DNA of 64,000 nucleotides from Trichostrongylus colubriformis (taxonomy: Eukaryota; Nematoda; Chromadorea; Rhabditida; Trichostrongylidae): contig OZ022256.1 of assembly GCA_963978905.1 (NCBI GenBank), forward strand, positions 51,198,001 to 51,262,000. Direction: 5' to 3'. The translations under genes and the position numbers were made by a program. Every line of letters begins with the position of its first letter. The first letter of the stretch is position 1. Under the pieces are notes generated by a model, which was not told the DNA's origin, searched no databases, and saw only the letters and a program-made list of their open reading frames with translations. Positions 51,501-64,000 of the stretch are shown piece by piece.

Positions 51501-54500
51501 AAACGGATGGTAACTTGGGCTACCATTTAAAGGCACCGGAATTGGTTAATGAAAGTAAGTATAACAGATTACGATGTTTCCGTAAATGAAAAGGCCGGTT
51601 ACGAGTAGATAGGCTATGGCGGAACTGGCGTTAAAAAGCGTGCCTTTAAGGCCTTTATTACGATATCATCAAGCTTCACTTCGAGCTGCAGCGCTTCACC
51701 GGCCAATTTGCTACGAGGGCGGGGCAACATTTGCGGCCTGTAGCCCTCGTCGTTTGCATTTTCAGCGGCTAGTGATGCAAGGGAGTAGGGAAAGAGTAAG
51801 AATAGCGTCCAATCTCTCGCTTTCTTTGCCATTTCTCTTTTCCTTCTCTGCTCTTGCACTACTTACCATGATTTTCATATTCATAATCGGCCAAAATCAG
51901 GTTGTGACACAGCGACCCGTCAAGTATACATCACTAAAGGCGATGGGTAACTATACAGTTTGGCCTGAGGGTATTGCAAAACATTTTTCATTCATCTCAA
52001 AGTCTCAAACTTGAGGCTCGTCTTTCACTTTGGAGGAACTCACTTCAGGGAAGCCGAAAGAAAAGAACAGGGATACAAGATGCGGAGTTATTCCCTATCA
52101 CTCATACGACACGCTTCTTATAGACACCATCGCCCACGTTTCACTTTTTTGCACACGCAACATGGGTTACGGTAAAAGCGATTATTAGGACTGCAAATCT
52201 GGATGTTTGAAGTCCACCATTCTCATTCAGGCAAGATTAGCAGCATGATAAAATCGACGAGAATTAGGAGTGATTCCATCTACCAAAATATTTCGCCCAC
52301 TTCGCAGTTTCCAGTAACTTTCGGGAAAAACAAGCGTTTGACTTGGGCGTTGTCTTCACTTATCAGCTAATTTTAACTATAATTATAAGTGTAGAACAAT
52401 TGTAGCTAAAATACCCATGCACTGGCAAAAGTTTCTCCGTTTATACATTGGATATGAGGGTTCTCACTTGAAGTGTACAGAAAAATATGTTAACAACATA
52501 TAGAAAAAGTTATGCGATACCTCTCTAAAAAGTGGGAAAGTTCGCTCCGAAATCTACATCAACTTATTCAGTACCATCTCGAAAAAAGTATGGAAGTTGA
52601 AAAAGTGAAAAGTGACTTGTGGTGTAGACATTACCATAAGCGCGGTGACGAAAGAGTCTTGTCGCTCGTCGCGCGCGGCAGGAAGGTTGTGTTCATACTT
52701 TTGCGTGGTTGAGTGCTCTGCATCTTCGTCTGTGCCACCCTGCCTCGTTATCTGAGTCATTTCTGTACCTCCCTCGTACTCACACTGCTTTGCTGTCTGC
52801 AAACGGAGGTACGACCCGTTGGCACAAAGTATGAACGCGGCCGGAGACGTTCAAATGTGCTGCGCGTGGCTTCCCGCGGAGTGGTGCATAGTCGTACCTC
52901 AGTTCTGTGATTTACAGCTTGCACACTCCTGGGATAGGACTTCAAAAACTTCGGGGGCTTTTTTTAAGGGCAACACTGACATGTTCCGATGGAACGAGCC
53001 TTTTCTTACTTATTTGAACTACTTATGATGGTATCAATGATTCTGGTCACTGAATATCCCGGGTATTCCCCTTGATTTCAGACCACTTGGATGGAGCGTG
53101 AAAGTCCTACCAGTCCAAAAAATTCCTACCCAGTCCGTTGGAGGAGAGGTCGCACCACACTTTGCCGTCGACGGTGATGCGTCGACGCCTGATGATGCCG
53201 AGAGTCAGCCAGGTTGGTTAGCAAGTGTTCACGAGGTTCATACCCTTAACATTTCAACATTGCTTGAACAAGTGAGATGTGACCTTAGGTCAGAACGCCA
53301 ATCGTACCGTATCACACTAGGGAAGAAGTGCTGCTTTTCAAGAGAAATGCCTTCAACCATTTTTTTAAGAATTTTTTTAAAACCCCACCCAACAACCTCG
53401 TTGGCATAGCAGAGGAAATTGTGATTAACATCAATGCCGAAGTTTCACGAGGAGGAAAGCTGGAATGTAACCTTCAAGCAACCTTCTTCCTCCTTTTCGT
53501 CGTTGCTCCCCACTTACCCACTCATGTAATCTTCTCACTGCTTCTCTCAGCTCAACAAGCAAACGATCCCATCTGTCAATTTTTGCCACCCCATCAAAAA
53601 TTTCTGGCCCTCTCTCAGGGTGCGGGGATCAAATCTGGCATCAATGTCCGTTCAGGTCATCCACATCCTCCATTCTTCCGGGGTAGATGAATTGTTACCA
53701 GATTCCTCTGGGAGGAAAGCACTGACTTGCACATCAGCTGGTCCCCGCAGGTCATTGCATAGGCCACCTGCCACCAGCATCTCAACGAGGGATTAATTAT
53801 CGACAATCACTAACCATTTTCTACCTCTTTCCTTATATGGACACCAAAATTTCTCTGTGGATTTTCAGCACCCAGGCCACTTCTCAAGACATTTTCCATA
53901 GCACCTTCAAAAATCAAGGCAATAACTGCCGGTATCCCAGATTTTATCGAGCCAAGAGTGATTCAGGTCAGCATCTTCATTGGATTCCATATTTTTCGGA
54001 TGATTTCCTGATTAACAAAGTTACATAAACTTTATTTCAGTTCATCAATCACATTCGTACCACTCAGCCGCCTTACAAGATGGCTTTTAGAAGTAAGTTG
54101 CACCTTGGCAATCCACCAGTCATTTCACCATTGCTCTTACCAAATCTACGATACTTTTGTTCAAACCATCCACAATTGAAGCTATACGTCCATCACGGCC
54201 CGGTTGGAATCCGCACGGTGCTCCAGCTAATGCACGAACTCGACCAACGGCACCACCACCACCACAACCACAAGCGCATCTGAAGAAACCGACGAGACCT
54301 GAATCTCATCGTCCTCAACCACCTCAAGTCCAGCAAACATGTGGTGTTGCACCGGATTTCACTCCCTGTGTCAGTTCTGAGGAAGCTAGCCACGGTGAGT
54401 CCAATGATCTGCTTTCGAAAACATCGGGCGGGATGAATTAGGAAGATTGTGGAATACGAAGTTAGGGCTGAGCAGTGTAACAGTAGAGAAAGAACGAAGT

Positions 54501-55881
54501 GAAACGGCGGAAAACCCGATAAATAGGAACCTGAAACCTCACTAATCTCTCGCACCCCTCTGCATCGCTAGCTGGGGGTAGATTGCAGACGAGCGAGGGG
54601 CTGAGTCACCCGCCTGCAAACGTTGCTCCGCCCTAACCAGCAACTCACCCGGCTGCAGTACTGCAGGACGACAAACCGTCCTGCGGGATCGTGATAAGAT
54701 CCCCTGGCCGCGCTATCCCAATGCGAGTTTTGCTACACAACACGTCTGAAGTAGAAGGGTTGTTTCCAGAGAGCATGCATTTCCAGTTCTCACTTTCTCC
54801 TGACCCCTCTCGGTGCCTTTGAGGAATGGAGAAGTGATTTTCAACCGGAAGAATATCAACAAAATGAGAAAACACATTGAAGTGGAATTAGTGAATGGCT
54901 GAGTGAACGCAAAAACATTAATTTGAAACACTAACGGAAACGGGATCATCCTTGCACCCATTCTACGATTACTGAATGCAATGAAGTTGTCAAGAAACCA
55001 CGCAGATAAAAAAGGCCATAGGTCAGGTCACTCGAATTGGATCATCGCTCCGCTCCCACTGCGAATTGAGAGCACGCGCAAAGAAGCGTGCATCCTCAGC
55101 CAGCTTCGACCTGGCTTGCACAAGAAATACAACGCAGAGAAGAGACATCCCAAAGATGAAACACCAACGAACATGTTCACCGTACCAGCCAAGGGGCGTG
55201 GTGGCGGCTGGGGGGCGGGATGACAAATTGTTAGAAATTAGAGTGACAGTTCATGATCACTAGGACTCGCCTCGCTCAGCTAACAAATCAACTGCTCTAC
55301 CTTCCTACTTCCCATCCACTATTCGTATTCGCCTTGATCACTTAAACAGATTATCGTGCCCAATGCCTTTAATTACCCCCCCCCCCCCCCCACTCATACC
55401 GATATTCACTAATGCTGACGACTTGTAGCTTTATTGGACTGCTGTCGACGAAAGAATCTTCCAGCTGGTTGTCTGTCACTTTGTCGTTACGACATCACCC
55501 AAGCCGAGGTCTGTTGAAATGCGCATTTTGTCGAACATTCTACTCCTTTCGTCCATTGAACCTCCAAATTAAGGTACGCTCAGCGATGGATCGGGGCCAA
55601 TGTGGCATCTTCAGCGTTGCCCCGTACCTAGAATGCGCTTCTCAGGGTAAAGATAACTCAGAATGTTGTCGATTCAAGGGCCTTGCTCAGAAAACGTGAG
55701 TCTTTACTTTTATGGAAATTACGAAATTGAATATTCATGGAATATTTCCAGTGGACCACAATGTGAACAGTTCTGTCGACCAGCACAAGGACTTACTACC
55801 CTGGGTTTACAGCACATCGTATGTGGTAGTGCTATCGGTGACATGCTTCAGTGCCATCATGCAGGAATCAGGCGACACTAG
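39332..55881 (+). CDS. Secreted DB-module cysteine-rich protein, 12 exons
   Basis: Exons: 39332-39509, 44216-44263, 45349-45653, 46445-46595, 50899-51064, 53082-53212, 53869-53966, 54041-54092, 54182-54394, 55429-55508, 55574-55695, 55752-55881. Joined, they keep one frame of about 557 codons ending in TAG. Residues 1-19 form a signal peptide. Residues about 28-58 hold six cysteines, including a CC pair. The middle is proline-, threonine- and charge-rich and probably disordered. The last about 128 residues form a DB module (14 cysteines: CC pairs, then [27 protein letters not shown]). The DB module is a nematode extracellular domain of unknown biochemical role. The protein is expected to be secreted or in the cuticle/extracellular matrix. 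Exon 9's acceptor and exon 5 are the least certain. Introns carry many transposons. Confidence 0.87.
39746..40640. mobile_element. Mariner deletion derivative in intron 1
   Basis: TTAGGTTGTAAGGAAAGTTC at the left is exactly repeated in inverse at 40615-40640, and TA flanks both ends (39744-39745, 40641-40642). TTAGGTTG is a typical mariner terminus. At 895 bp it is too short for a complete element. It retains a piece of transposase on the minus strand (next entry). Confidence 0.88.
40160..40495 (-). pseudogene. Mariner transposase N-terminal fragment
   Basis: This 111-codon frame lies between TIRs. The segment [20 protein letters not shown] followed by QKCRNEN is similar to the second helix-turn-helix of mariner transposases, where a WFQKFRNGD-like motif is characteristic. 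The catalytic DDE/D region is missing, so this is a deletion product unable to transpose alone. The remainder of the frame is not clearly alignable by eye. Confidence 0.6.
42362..43926 (+). mobile_element. Tc3-like transposon with bipartite TIRs, in intron 1
   Basis: This 1565-bp element is flanked by TA (42360-42361, 43927-43928). Its ends are about 200-bp inverted repeats beginning GTGCGTTTCACTACTATACG. A second copy of the terminal word, GTTTCACGCTATACGTCCAC, lies at the inner edge of each arm (42541-42561 and 43731-43751). This matches the two-binding-site architecture known for Tc3. It encloses a broken transposase on the plus strand. Confidence 0.93.
42648..43638 (+). pseudogene. Tc3-family transposase, disrupted
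   Basis: The frame starts [20 protein letters not shown] and continues through the bipartite helix-turn-helix region ([16 protein letters not shown]). The catalytic core is recognisable: SDEKKFN with the first aspartate (about 43123-43143), QQDNASVHA with the second (about 43390-43416) and NPMENLWG with the glutamate (about 43489-43512). The second D and the E are separated by 34 residues (DD34E). Frame shifts at about 42930-42990 and 43255, and an in-frame TAG right after SDEKKFN, show it is inactive. It probably derives from a recently active copy, since the TIRs are still very similar. Confidence 0.92.
44216..44263 (+). CDS. DB gene exon 2
   Basis: This is a 48-base microexon between TTGTTCAG and GTGAGT. 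Read in the phase left by exon 1, it gives [16 protein letters not shown] and passes the same phase to exon 3. Its short length makes other phases possible, but only this one keeps the frame open through the next exon. Confidence 0.7.
44852..45054. repeat. Mariner-type MITE in intron 2
   Basis: ATTGGTGCATAATTAATGC near the left end is mirrored by GCATTAATTATGCACCAA at the right. TA lies on both sides (44850-44851, 45055-45056). It is 203 bp long with no gene. A second, truncated relative (TTGGTTGGTGCATAATC) lies just upstream at about 44819-44840. Confidence 0.85.
45064..45293. repeat. Palindromic MITE with perfect 10-bp target duplication (Mutator-like)
   Basis: GGGTGTATATCGTTGGGACA at the left is mirrored at 45274-45293. 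The arms run about 100 bp with few mismatches, through ACGTCGCGTGGCCGTGTTCG and GGGATGGTGCGAGCTATGCG. ATACGTACTA stands directly on both sides (45054-45063 and 45294-45303). Duplications of 9-10 bp are typical of Mutator-superfamily transposases. There is no gene inside. Confidence 0.93.
45349..45653 (+). CDS. DB gene exon 3: proline-rich linker
   Basis: This 305-base exon has acceptor TTTAACCAG and donor AAG|GTAGAG. It encodes [29 protein letters not shown], then a [14 protein letters not shown] stretch and [16 protein letters not shown]. It is extended and proline/threonine-rich, consistent with a secreted spacer. It contains no cysteine. Confidence 0.88.
46050..46345. repeat. Fold-back repeat family C, copy 2 (intron 3)
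   Basis: GGCGCTATAGCTGCTCGAAC is followed by CCACCTCCGACCAC and mirrored by GTGGTCGGAGTGGGTTCAAG and GGTATAGCGCC. The downstream GCAGAGTGTGCCTTTAA end matches the copy at 33530-33860. The centre reads CTCCATGATTGGTCAGCTGA. Confidence 0.8.
46445..46595 (+). CDS. DB gene exon 4
   Basis: The acceptor TCTTTTACAG and phase 0 join exon 3 without a break. The donor is ATCG|GTTAGC. It encodes [34 protein letters not shown] and [11 protein letters not shown]. It is acidic/proline-rich and has no cysteine, continuing the linker. Confidence 0.88.
47089..47505 (-). pseudogene. Unidentified protein-like fragment in intron 4
   Basis: On the minus strand an open frame (120 codons from its first ATG, extendable upstream to about 47500) begins with a well-structured, charged sequence including [19 protein letters not shown] and [16 protein letters not shown]. 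The distal half becomes repeat-like and low in protein character. No splice partners fit. It may be a transposon-protein remnant or a nested gene exon; function unknown. Confidence 0.25.
49340..50095. repeat. Large palindromic element (about 0.75 kb) in intron 4
   Basis: The left arm (about 49370-49640) contains GCGCGGCCCCTTGC, AATTTGCCAATGGGGC, TGTTGCCACCC and GATAATTACCACATAAAGGA. The right arm (about 49780-50060) contains the inverse complements in order (GGCAATTATCG, GGTGGCAGCAACG, GGCCCCATTGACAAATTAGG). Arms of roughly 270-300 bp are moderately diverged around a centre of about 140 bp. Frames on both strands result from the symmetry. Confidence 0.85.
50899..51064 (+). CDS. DB gene exon 5 (supported mainly by phase)
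   Basis: It runs from acceptor GTGATTTTAG to donor TGCG|GTGAGG. Entering with one leftover base from exon 4, it reads [34 protein letters not shown] and [14 protein letters not shown]. It leaves two bases, exactly what exon 6 needs; without it exons 4 and 6 do not share a phase. The other frame is also open (reading [16 protein letters not shown]), so the choice depends on phasing. A stop lies just beyond the chosen donor. Confidence 0.6.
51331..51398 (+). pseudogene. Duplicate of DB gene exon 6 within intron 5
   Basis: Twenty-one codons repeat exon 6 ([18 protein letters not shown] against [18 protein letters not shown]). The frame is open from 51255 and stops at a TAG about two codons after the homology. 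Possible acceptors GTGCAG (51271-51276) and CTGCAG (51292-51297) precede it, but phase does not fit exon 5. It is either a decayed duplicate or an alternative exon with undetected partners. Confidence 0.7.
51600..52900. other. Intron 5 repeats
   Basis: It includes a hookworm-type GC-rich repeat at about 52650-52850, ending GCACAAAGTATGAACGCGGCC. This matches 32510-32690 and short ends at 39.2 and 47.2 kb. The frame at 51616-52014 is a by-product of repeats and shows no domain. Confidence 0.5.
53082..53212 (+). CDS. DB gene exon 6
   Basis: Its acceptor is TTGATTTCAG and its donor CCAG|GTTGGT. The protein reads [32 protein letters not shown] and [12 protein letters not shown] partial paralog lies in the preceding intron at 51331. 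Confidence 0.88.
53590..53795 (+). repeat. SINE-like fragment in intron 6
   Basis: GGGATCAAATCTGG provides a box-B-like GATCAAATC. It is followed by a GGGGTAGATGAATTGTTACC, ACTTGCACATCAGCTGGTCC and CCACCTGCCACCAGCA body homologous to 26100-26220. Box A is not evident. Confidence 0.5.
53869..53966 (+). CDS. DB gene exon 7
   Basis: Flanked by GGATTTTCAG and CAG|GTCAGC. In the phase from exon 6 it reads [15 protein letters not shown], then [18 protein letters not shown], and ends in phase 0. Confidence 0.85.
54041..54092 (+). CDS. DB gene exon 8
   Basis: A 52-base exon after CTTTATTTCAG and before A|GTAAGT. It encodes [17 protein letters not shown] and leaves one base. Confidence 0.8.
54182..54394 (+). 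CDS. DB gene exon 9: start of the C-terminal DB module
   Basis: It encodes [19 protein letters not shown], a [16 protein letters not shown] proline tract, and then the first DB cysteines in [18 protein letters not shown]. The donor CACG|GTGAGT is clear. The start is uncertain: 54182 (after TTGAAG) matches the phase of exon 8 but has a poor polypyrimidine tract. CACCAG at 54114-54119 is a better-looking acceptor but is out of phase with exon 8. Confidence 0.75.
54430..54830. repeat. Dispersed repeat family B, copy 2 (intron 9)
   Basis: Colinear with 17165-17720 and 56060-56460: CAGTAGAGAAAGAACGAAGT, a CTCGCACCCCTCTGC block, ATTGCAGACG, GCTCCGCCCT, then TTCTCACTTTCTCCTGACCC. It is non-coding. 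Confidence 0.75.
55429..55508 (+). CDS. DB gene exon 10: DB module core
   Basis: The acceptor is GACTTGTAG and the donor GAG|GTCTGT. It encodes [15 protein letters not shown] followed by [12 protein letters not shown], the most conserved portion of DB modules. A long C-tract (about 55376-55391) lies in the intron just upstream. Confidence 0.93.
55574..55695 (+). CDS. DB gene exon 11
   Basis: Separated from exon 10 by a 65-base intron, with acceptor AAATTAAG and donor AAAAC|GTGAGT. It encodes [36 protein letters not shown] and LAQKT. Confidence 0.93.
55752..55881 (+). CDS. DB gene exon 12 (terminal)
   Basis: The acceptor is ATATTTCCAG. It encodes [31 protein letters not shown] and [12 protein letters not shown], then TAG at 55879-55881. 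No canonical AATAAA follows closely; an AATAAT lies about 130 bases downstream. Confidence 0.93.
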
Positions 55882-56059
55882 ACATAGCCTCTTCTGACCG
55901 CAGGATTACGGGTCGATTTTTTTTGTGCCACTGCTGAAAAATCCTGCTATCTCGGGCTTTCAGAACCGCTCCTAAGTGGATCATCGATACTCGAAAAAGG
56001 AAAAAGAAAATAATTTACGAGGCTATTCCGTGAGCAAACCACGTAACTACAGACCTAAT

Positions 56060-56460
56060 AATTTAAAGCCATCGGAAGGGGTAAATCTGGCAGATTATGG
56101 ATTAACTAGAGAATATAAGAAGTGGGGGGATTCAGCAGTGTAACAGTAAAGAAAGAATGAAATGAAACGGCAAATTCCAAGAAATGGGAATCCCAAAACC
56201 CTCTTCTCACTCCTCTCTGCCTCACTAGCTCGTGGGATAGATACAGACGGGTGAGAGTATAATTCGACGGGCCGCAAACGTTGTCCCGCCCTACAGCCAA
56301 ATATCGCGGCGATGCGTGGCAACGCGATTCGTAGCGCTGCGAATCGTGATAGGACCCCATGCCGCGCTTCGTCAGTGCGACTTTCACGACACATCACTCT
56401 TCCCAACAGGTATTTGCTTCCAAAAAAACGTACCTTTCACTTCTTACGTTCTCCTTGCCC
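56060..56460. repeat. Dispersed repeat family B, copy 3
   Basis: It starts GGGGTAAATCTGGCAGATTA and runs colinearly with the copies at 17.2 and 54.4 kb: GTAACAGTAAAGAAAGAATG, CTCACTCCTCTCTGCC, GCAAACG, TCCCGCCCT. Confidence 0.75.
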
Positions 56461-58761
56461 CAGGCGATGCCTCTAAATTTGAACTTGTATTTTTTGTCGT
56501 GCTAAATGTTTTACGCTGTGACTGTATATACTGTGTTGTTCATGTGTTTGTGAGCTTATACTTTTCTTTCATTTCATCATAGATCTCATTAATTCACATT
56601 TTTCACGTGAAACCCTATACATATATGTTCGGTATTGTTTTGCTGCCATAAAAATGATAAACCACTTGGTTCTGATCAACAAGTTCCTGGGATACGCCAC
56701 ACACTCGACCTCCCTTGGGAATCACAGAACTGAACCACTGCATGCTGGCCTAGGCAATGATATGGAAAGACCAGGAAATGCTATTCAGTGTTATCGAATT
56801 GAAAACCAGAAATCTCGAAATCATGGAAGGCTCGATTATTCTAAACGAGTGTTTAGCCCAGGATCGATCCCTCGAGCTGCCATTGAATGGCGCTACTTTT
56901 TGCTACGGTCCTAAGTTCGTGCTGTTCCATAAAAAGATAACGTGCACTTCAAAACGTGCTCATCGGAGAACCTCCTTTCATATGGGGAACTGCTTTTCGA
57001 TGGAAGAAAAACTCGCCAGATTCGATGAAAACATAATCCATGCTCAAGCTTTTGATTAGGATGCAGTAAACCGCAATATTGTGAGTTAAGGAAATCAGTT
57101 TGGTATACCGTCATAGAACAGAGGCTCGCATTTCATATTAGGCGCCAAATAAGGTGCAGCGTCACTATTGATGCATTACGCACTGCTGTCGAGCAAACGA
57201 CAACTGATTGAAAAACACATTAATCCTCGACTCTTCCCACACTGGACATTTATTTCTTAGATTTTTATAATAGGATTCATTTGGCATGAATTTCAGCAAT
57301 TTCTCAGCTACTTTTGAACAAAAACACTTGAAATCTTTCAACATTTCTGAATACGCTCCGTTAACTAGTAATGCTAACCAAAATTACAGCCGGCATACCC
57401 CACTCTGTGATCACTATTGATAAGGTGCTTAGTGGAATGAACCCCATGGTATAGAGAATAAAATTTTTCAAAAATAAATTTATGACTGAATTAGGCGTAT
57501 AAAAAACACGGTCACCTGTTTGAATGATACCAAGATTGAGAAAAGGATCGCAATTGCACCAAATGACGAGAAATGGGAAATCTGCTAGAGGGTGCCACTG
57601 AATGATCGTTTTTATACTAGTAAGTAAGTATAAGCAATTATGAGCAAAAAATAGAGCGCATTTAAGAATCTCGAGAACCATTTCTAAGTATTGTAATTCA
57701 ACGAGAACTACATCCTCTACCAGAAAAAAATCAAACAACACAGAGGCACATTTTCATTAATTCTCAAGAAAATATGTGAAATTTGTGACATAATTAAATT
57801 ATGACAACACAAATCAATATACACCCGTAAACACTAATCTGATTAGAAATTTTTGCATATGTTATTATGAATATGTATGATTGAATGAAAGATCAAGCAC
57901 TGACCAAAACAATTCTGTCGAATCAGATATTTGAACAATATAAATAATAGATATCTTGGATTCGATCCGTTAAAAGTTAAAAATGATCAGAATACACCGG
58001 GACCTTGTGGCTATTAGCATTATTATACATTCGATATGAAACAGTTTGCACTGAGTGCAGCGCTGAAGGGACCGACGCGGCGTCGTGAACGCGACGCGCA
58101 CTGTATTCATTATGAGCGCGGGAGAAAACCTCCTGCACAGCACCCGGCTGTGTTTATACTACGCTAGCGTCACCTGCATCATTCTGGCCTCGGCCTTGGA
58201 GAGTTGGCAGTTGGGGATAGTTCGCAGATCCTTCATTGAAAGGGGAAGCGGTCGTATTCGATGTTTGTTCGAATGAGGACTGTAAAAGTGTGGTGCTCAG
58301 TTTTGGAATTTTACCGCACATAACCCAATTTCGCCAGATTTTCTCCGACGTAAACCGCAGACGACACCAACTCAAATCTGAGAAAACGGGGAAAAGGATT
58401 CTCAGATTCCCAGATTCTCCTCGTTTCGGTGGGTGTGGAAAGATGCGACCAATCTCCACGACATAACGAGAAGGCGCGGTTGGCAGGCTTTCTGAGAATT
58501 CCCGGAAAACACTGATGCACAGTGAAAGCGCGGGGCGTGAATCTGTCGTGTTCGCGGAGGCGAGGTAACTCCCTTCAATGACAGAGTCGCGACGCGTCCG
58601 TGACGACGTACTCATGTATAAACACAGCTGACCTGTCATATTCAGCTAACAACCACAAGGAACGGATCAATAAATTTCTGATTTTAGTGAGCATGCAAGA
58701 AAAAAATTGAGTGTTAAAATATTTCACAAAAAGTGGGTAGCAAATAATGAATGATCGGTAG
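56461..58761. other. Intergenic stretch between convergent genes
   Basis: It would hold both 3' UTRs. A 126-codon hydrophobic minus-strand frame at 57361-57741 is AT-rich and unsupported by splice sites. A 161-codon minus-strand frame at 58154-58639 lies in a GC-richer repeat-like patch and shows no motif. Confidence 0.45.
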
Positions 58762-63212
<4,451 letters not shown>

Positions 63213-64000
63213 CTGAAACATGAGAGATACGATCGCGTTTTTTAGGAATCATTTGAAGAGACAGGATTTGAAACAAATAATTTTAGAAATAATATAAATT
63301 CAGTCAAATTGAAAAAAAATAAACGAAATCATCTACAATTATTGCGAAGAAAGGGTTGCAAATAATAACACCCTTGTCATGACTCGTGCACGACTCTTTT
63401 ACCCTCCGTTGTGCCCGTCCTTCGGTTATACACGCAGTTGACATTAAATCGGCCCTGCAGTCTATAGGGGTGGACTCACGCACTGAGATCCTATCACGCA
63501 GCTACCGTACTCTCGAAATGTTTTGAACCGTGCCGGCTTCGAGTCCAAAATCATTCTTCTTCAGTCTCTGTTCGTTCTGCGTCCTGAGCGGTTGGCTCCG
63601 ACGTCGCTCCCCATCGTCCACTGTCTGTCTCCCGCGCAATGCCATCAAGCGCACTTGTCGTCACAGAAATCCACGGTTGCGCAGCTGCTTCCTCAGGCAG
63701 CCCCTTGTGCGCACCGACCGTCGTGAACCGTCGCTACAAGGATGTGAGATGGGGAAGACCGGGCGACCGGACATGACGAATAGCCCCAGCTGACGCTATT
63801 ACGCACGACGGAAATGTTGGTTAGCTCTCAGCGCCCTTAGTAAGAAAAGAAACGATCCCGTAGGTTCTTTCAGTTTGGGCGTTTCTTATCACTTGTGAAG
63901 TAGGCATAAATGCTGTTTTAGTGCATTGTTTGGGCGGTGTACGAGTATATAATCTCGGTGTATTTGGTACATTTGTGCAATGTGGGTAATGATCGATATG
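63213..64000. other. Upstream shl-1 intron and unassigned sequence
   Basis: No S1-S5 channel exon was recognised on the minus strand. The GC-richer patch 63520-63780 has overlapping open frames without a motif or splice support. Confidence 0.5.

Noticed and set aside
57361..57741. 126-codon hydrophobic minus-strand frame that could be a membrane protein
   Set aside because: Composition follows the AT-rich background; no start context, splice sites or family motif of chemoreceptors is visible.
58154..58639. 161-codon minus-strand frame
   Set aside because: It lies downstream of the Shal stop codon in a repeat-like GC-richer patch, lacks any motif and has no fitting splice sites.

Overview
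The window looks like nuclear DNA of a parasitic nematode, most likely a strongylid of the hookworm type. It is AT-rich and intron-rich, and densely packed with short inverted-repeat transposons, tRNA-derived SINEs and GC-rich dispersed repeats. It carries a Tc3-like element, mariner-derived elements and an RTE-like retrotransposon remnant. Its two real genes encode nematode-typical proteins. The species cannot be fixed from the sequence alone.

Two protein-coding genes can be supported, and they converge on each other. (1) A 12-exon plus-strand gene runs from 39332 to 55881. It encodes a secreted cysteine-rich protein of about 557 residues. It has a signal peptide, an N-terminal six-cysteine segment, a long proline-rich middle and a complete C-terminal DB module. 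The start codon lies eight bases after a TTTTCAG acceptor, which suggests SL trans-splicing. I joined the exons by splice sites and codon phase; all 12 fit one open frame, with one weak acceptor (exon 9) and one exon supported mainly by phase (exon 5). (2) The 3' half of a Shal/Kv4 voltage-gated potassium channel gene (shl-1 ortholog) lies on the minus strand from 63212 down to 58762. It includes the GYGD selectivity filter, the S6 PVP hinge and the cytoplasmic tail. Its 5' exons lie beyond the window.

Region 1-38 kb shows no gene I can recognise. It is a mosaic of repeats: a 1-kb mariner-like terminal-inverted-repeat (TIR) element, several fold-back MITE families, four tandem 266-280 bp units at 8.4-9.4 kb, two tRNA-derived SINEs, a GC-rich island at 35 kb and homopolymer G/C tracts. 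One possible unassigned coding exon sits at 20.34-20.61 kb.

Region 38-56 kb is the DB-module gene. Its large introns hold much of the mobile DNA: a mariner deletion derivative, a Tc3-like element with bipartite TIRs, a mariner MITE lying immediately beside a Mutator-type palindrome with a perfect 10-bp target duplication, and a 750-bp palindrome. Intron 5 also holds a paralogous copy of part of exon 6 whose differences are mostly synonymous.

Region 56-64 kb holds a third copy of a repeat also found at 17 kb and 54 kb, then the channel gene, whose intron between tail exons carries the second copy of the 1-kb mariner-like TIR element. Nothing resembles a prokaryotic operon, CRISPR array or viral genome. 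The most novel-looking signals are the duplicated exon, the palindrome families and the split DB-module gene itself.
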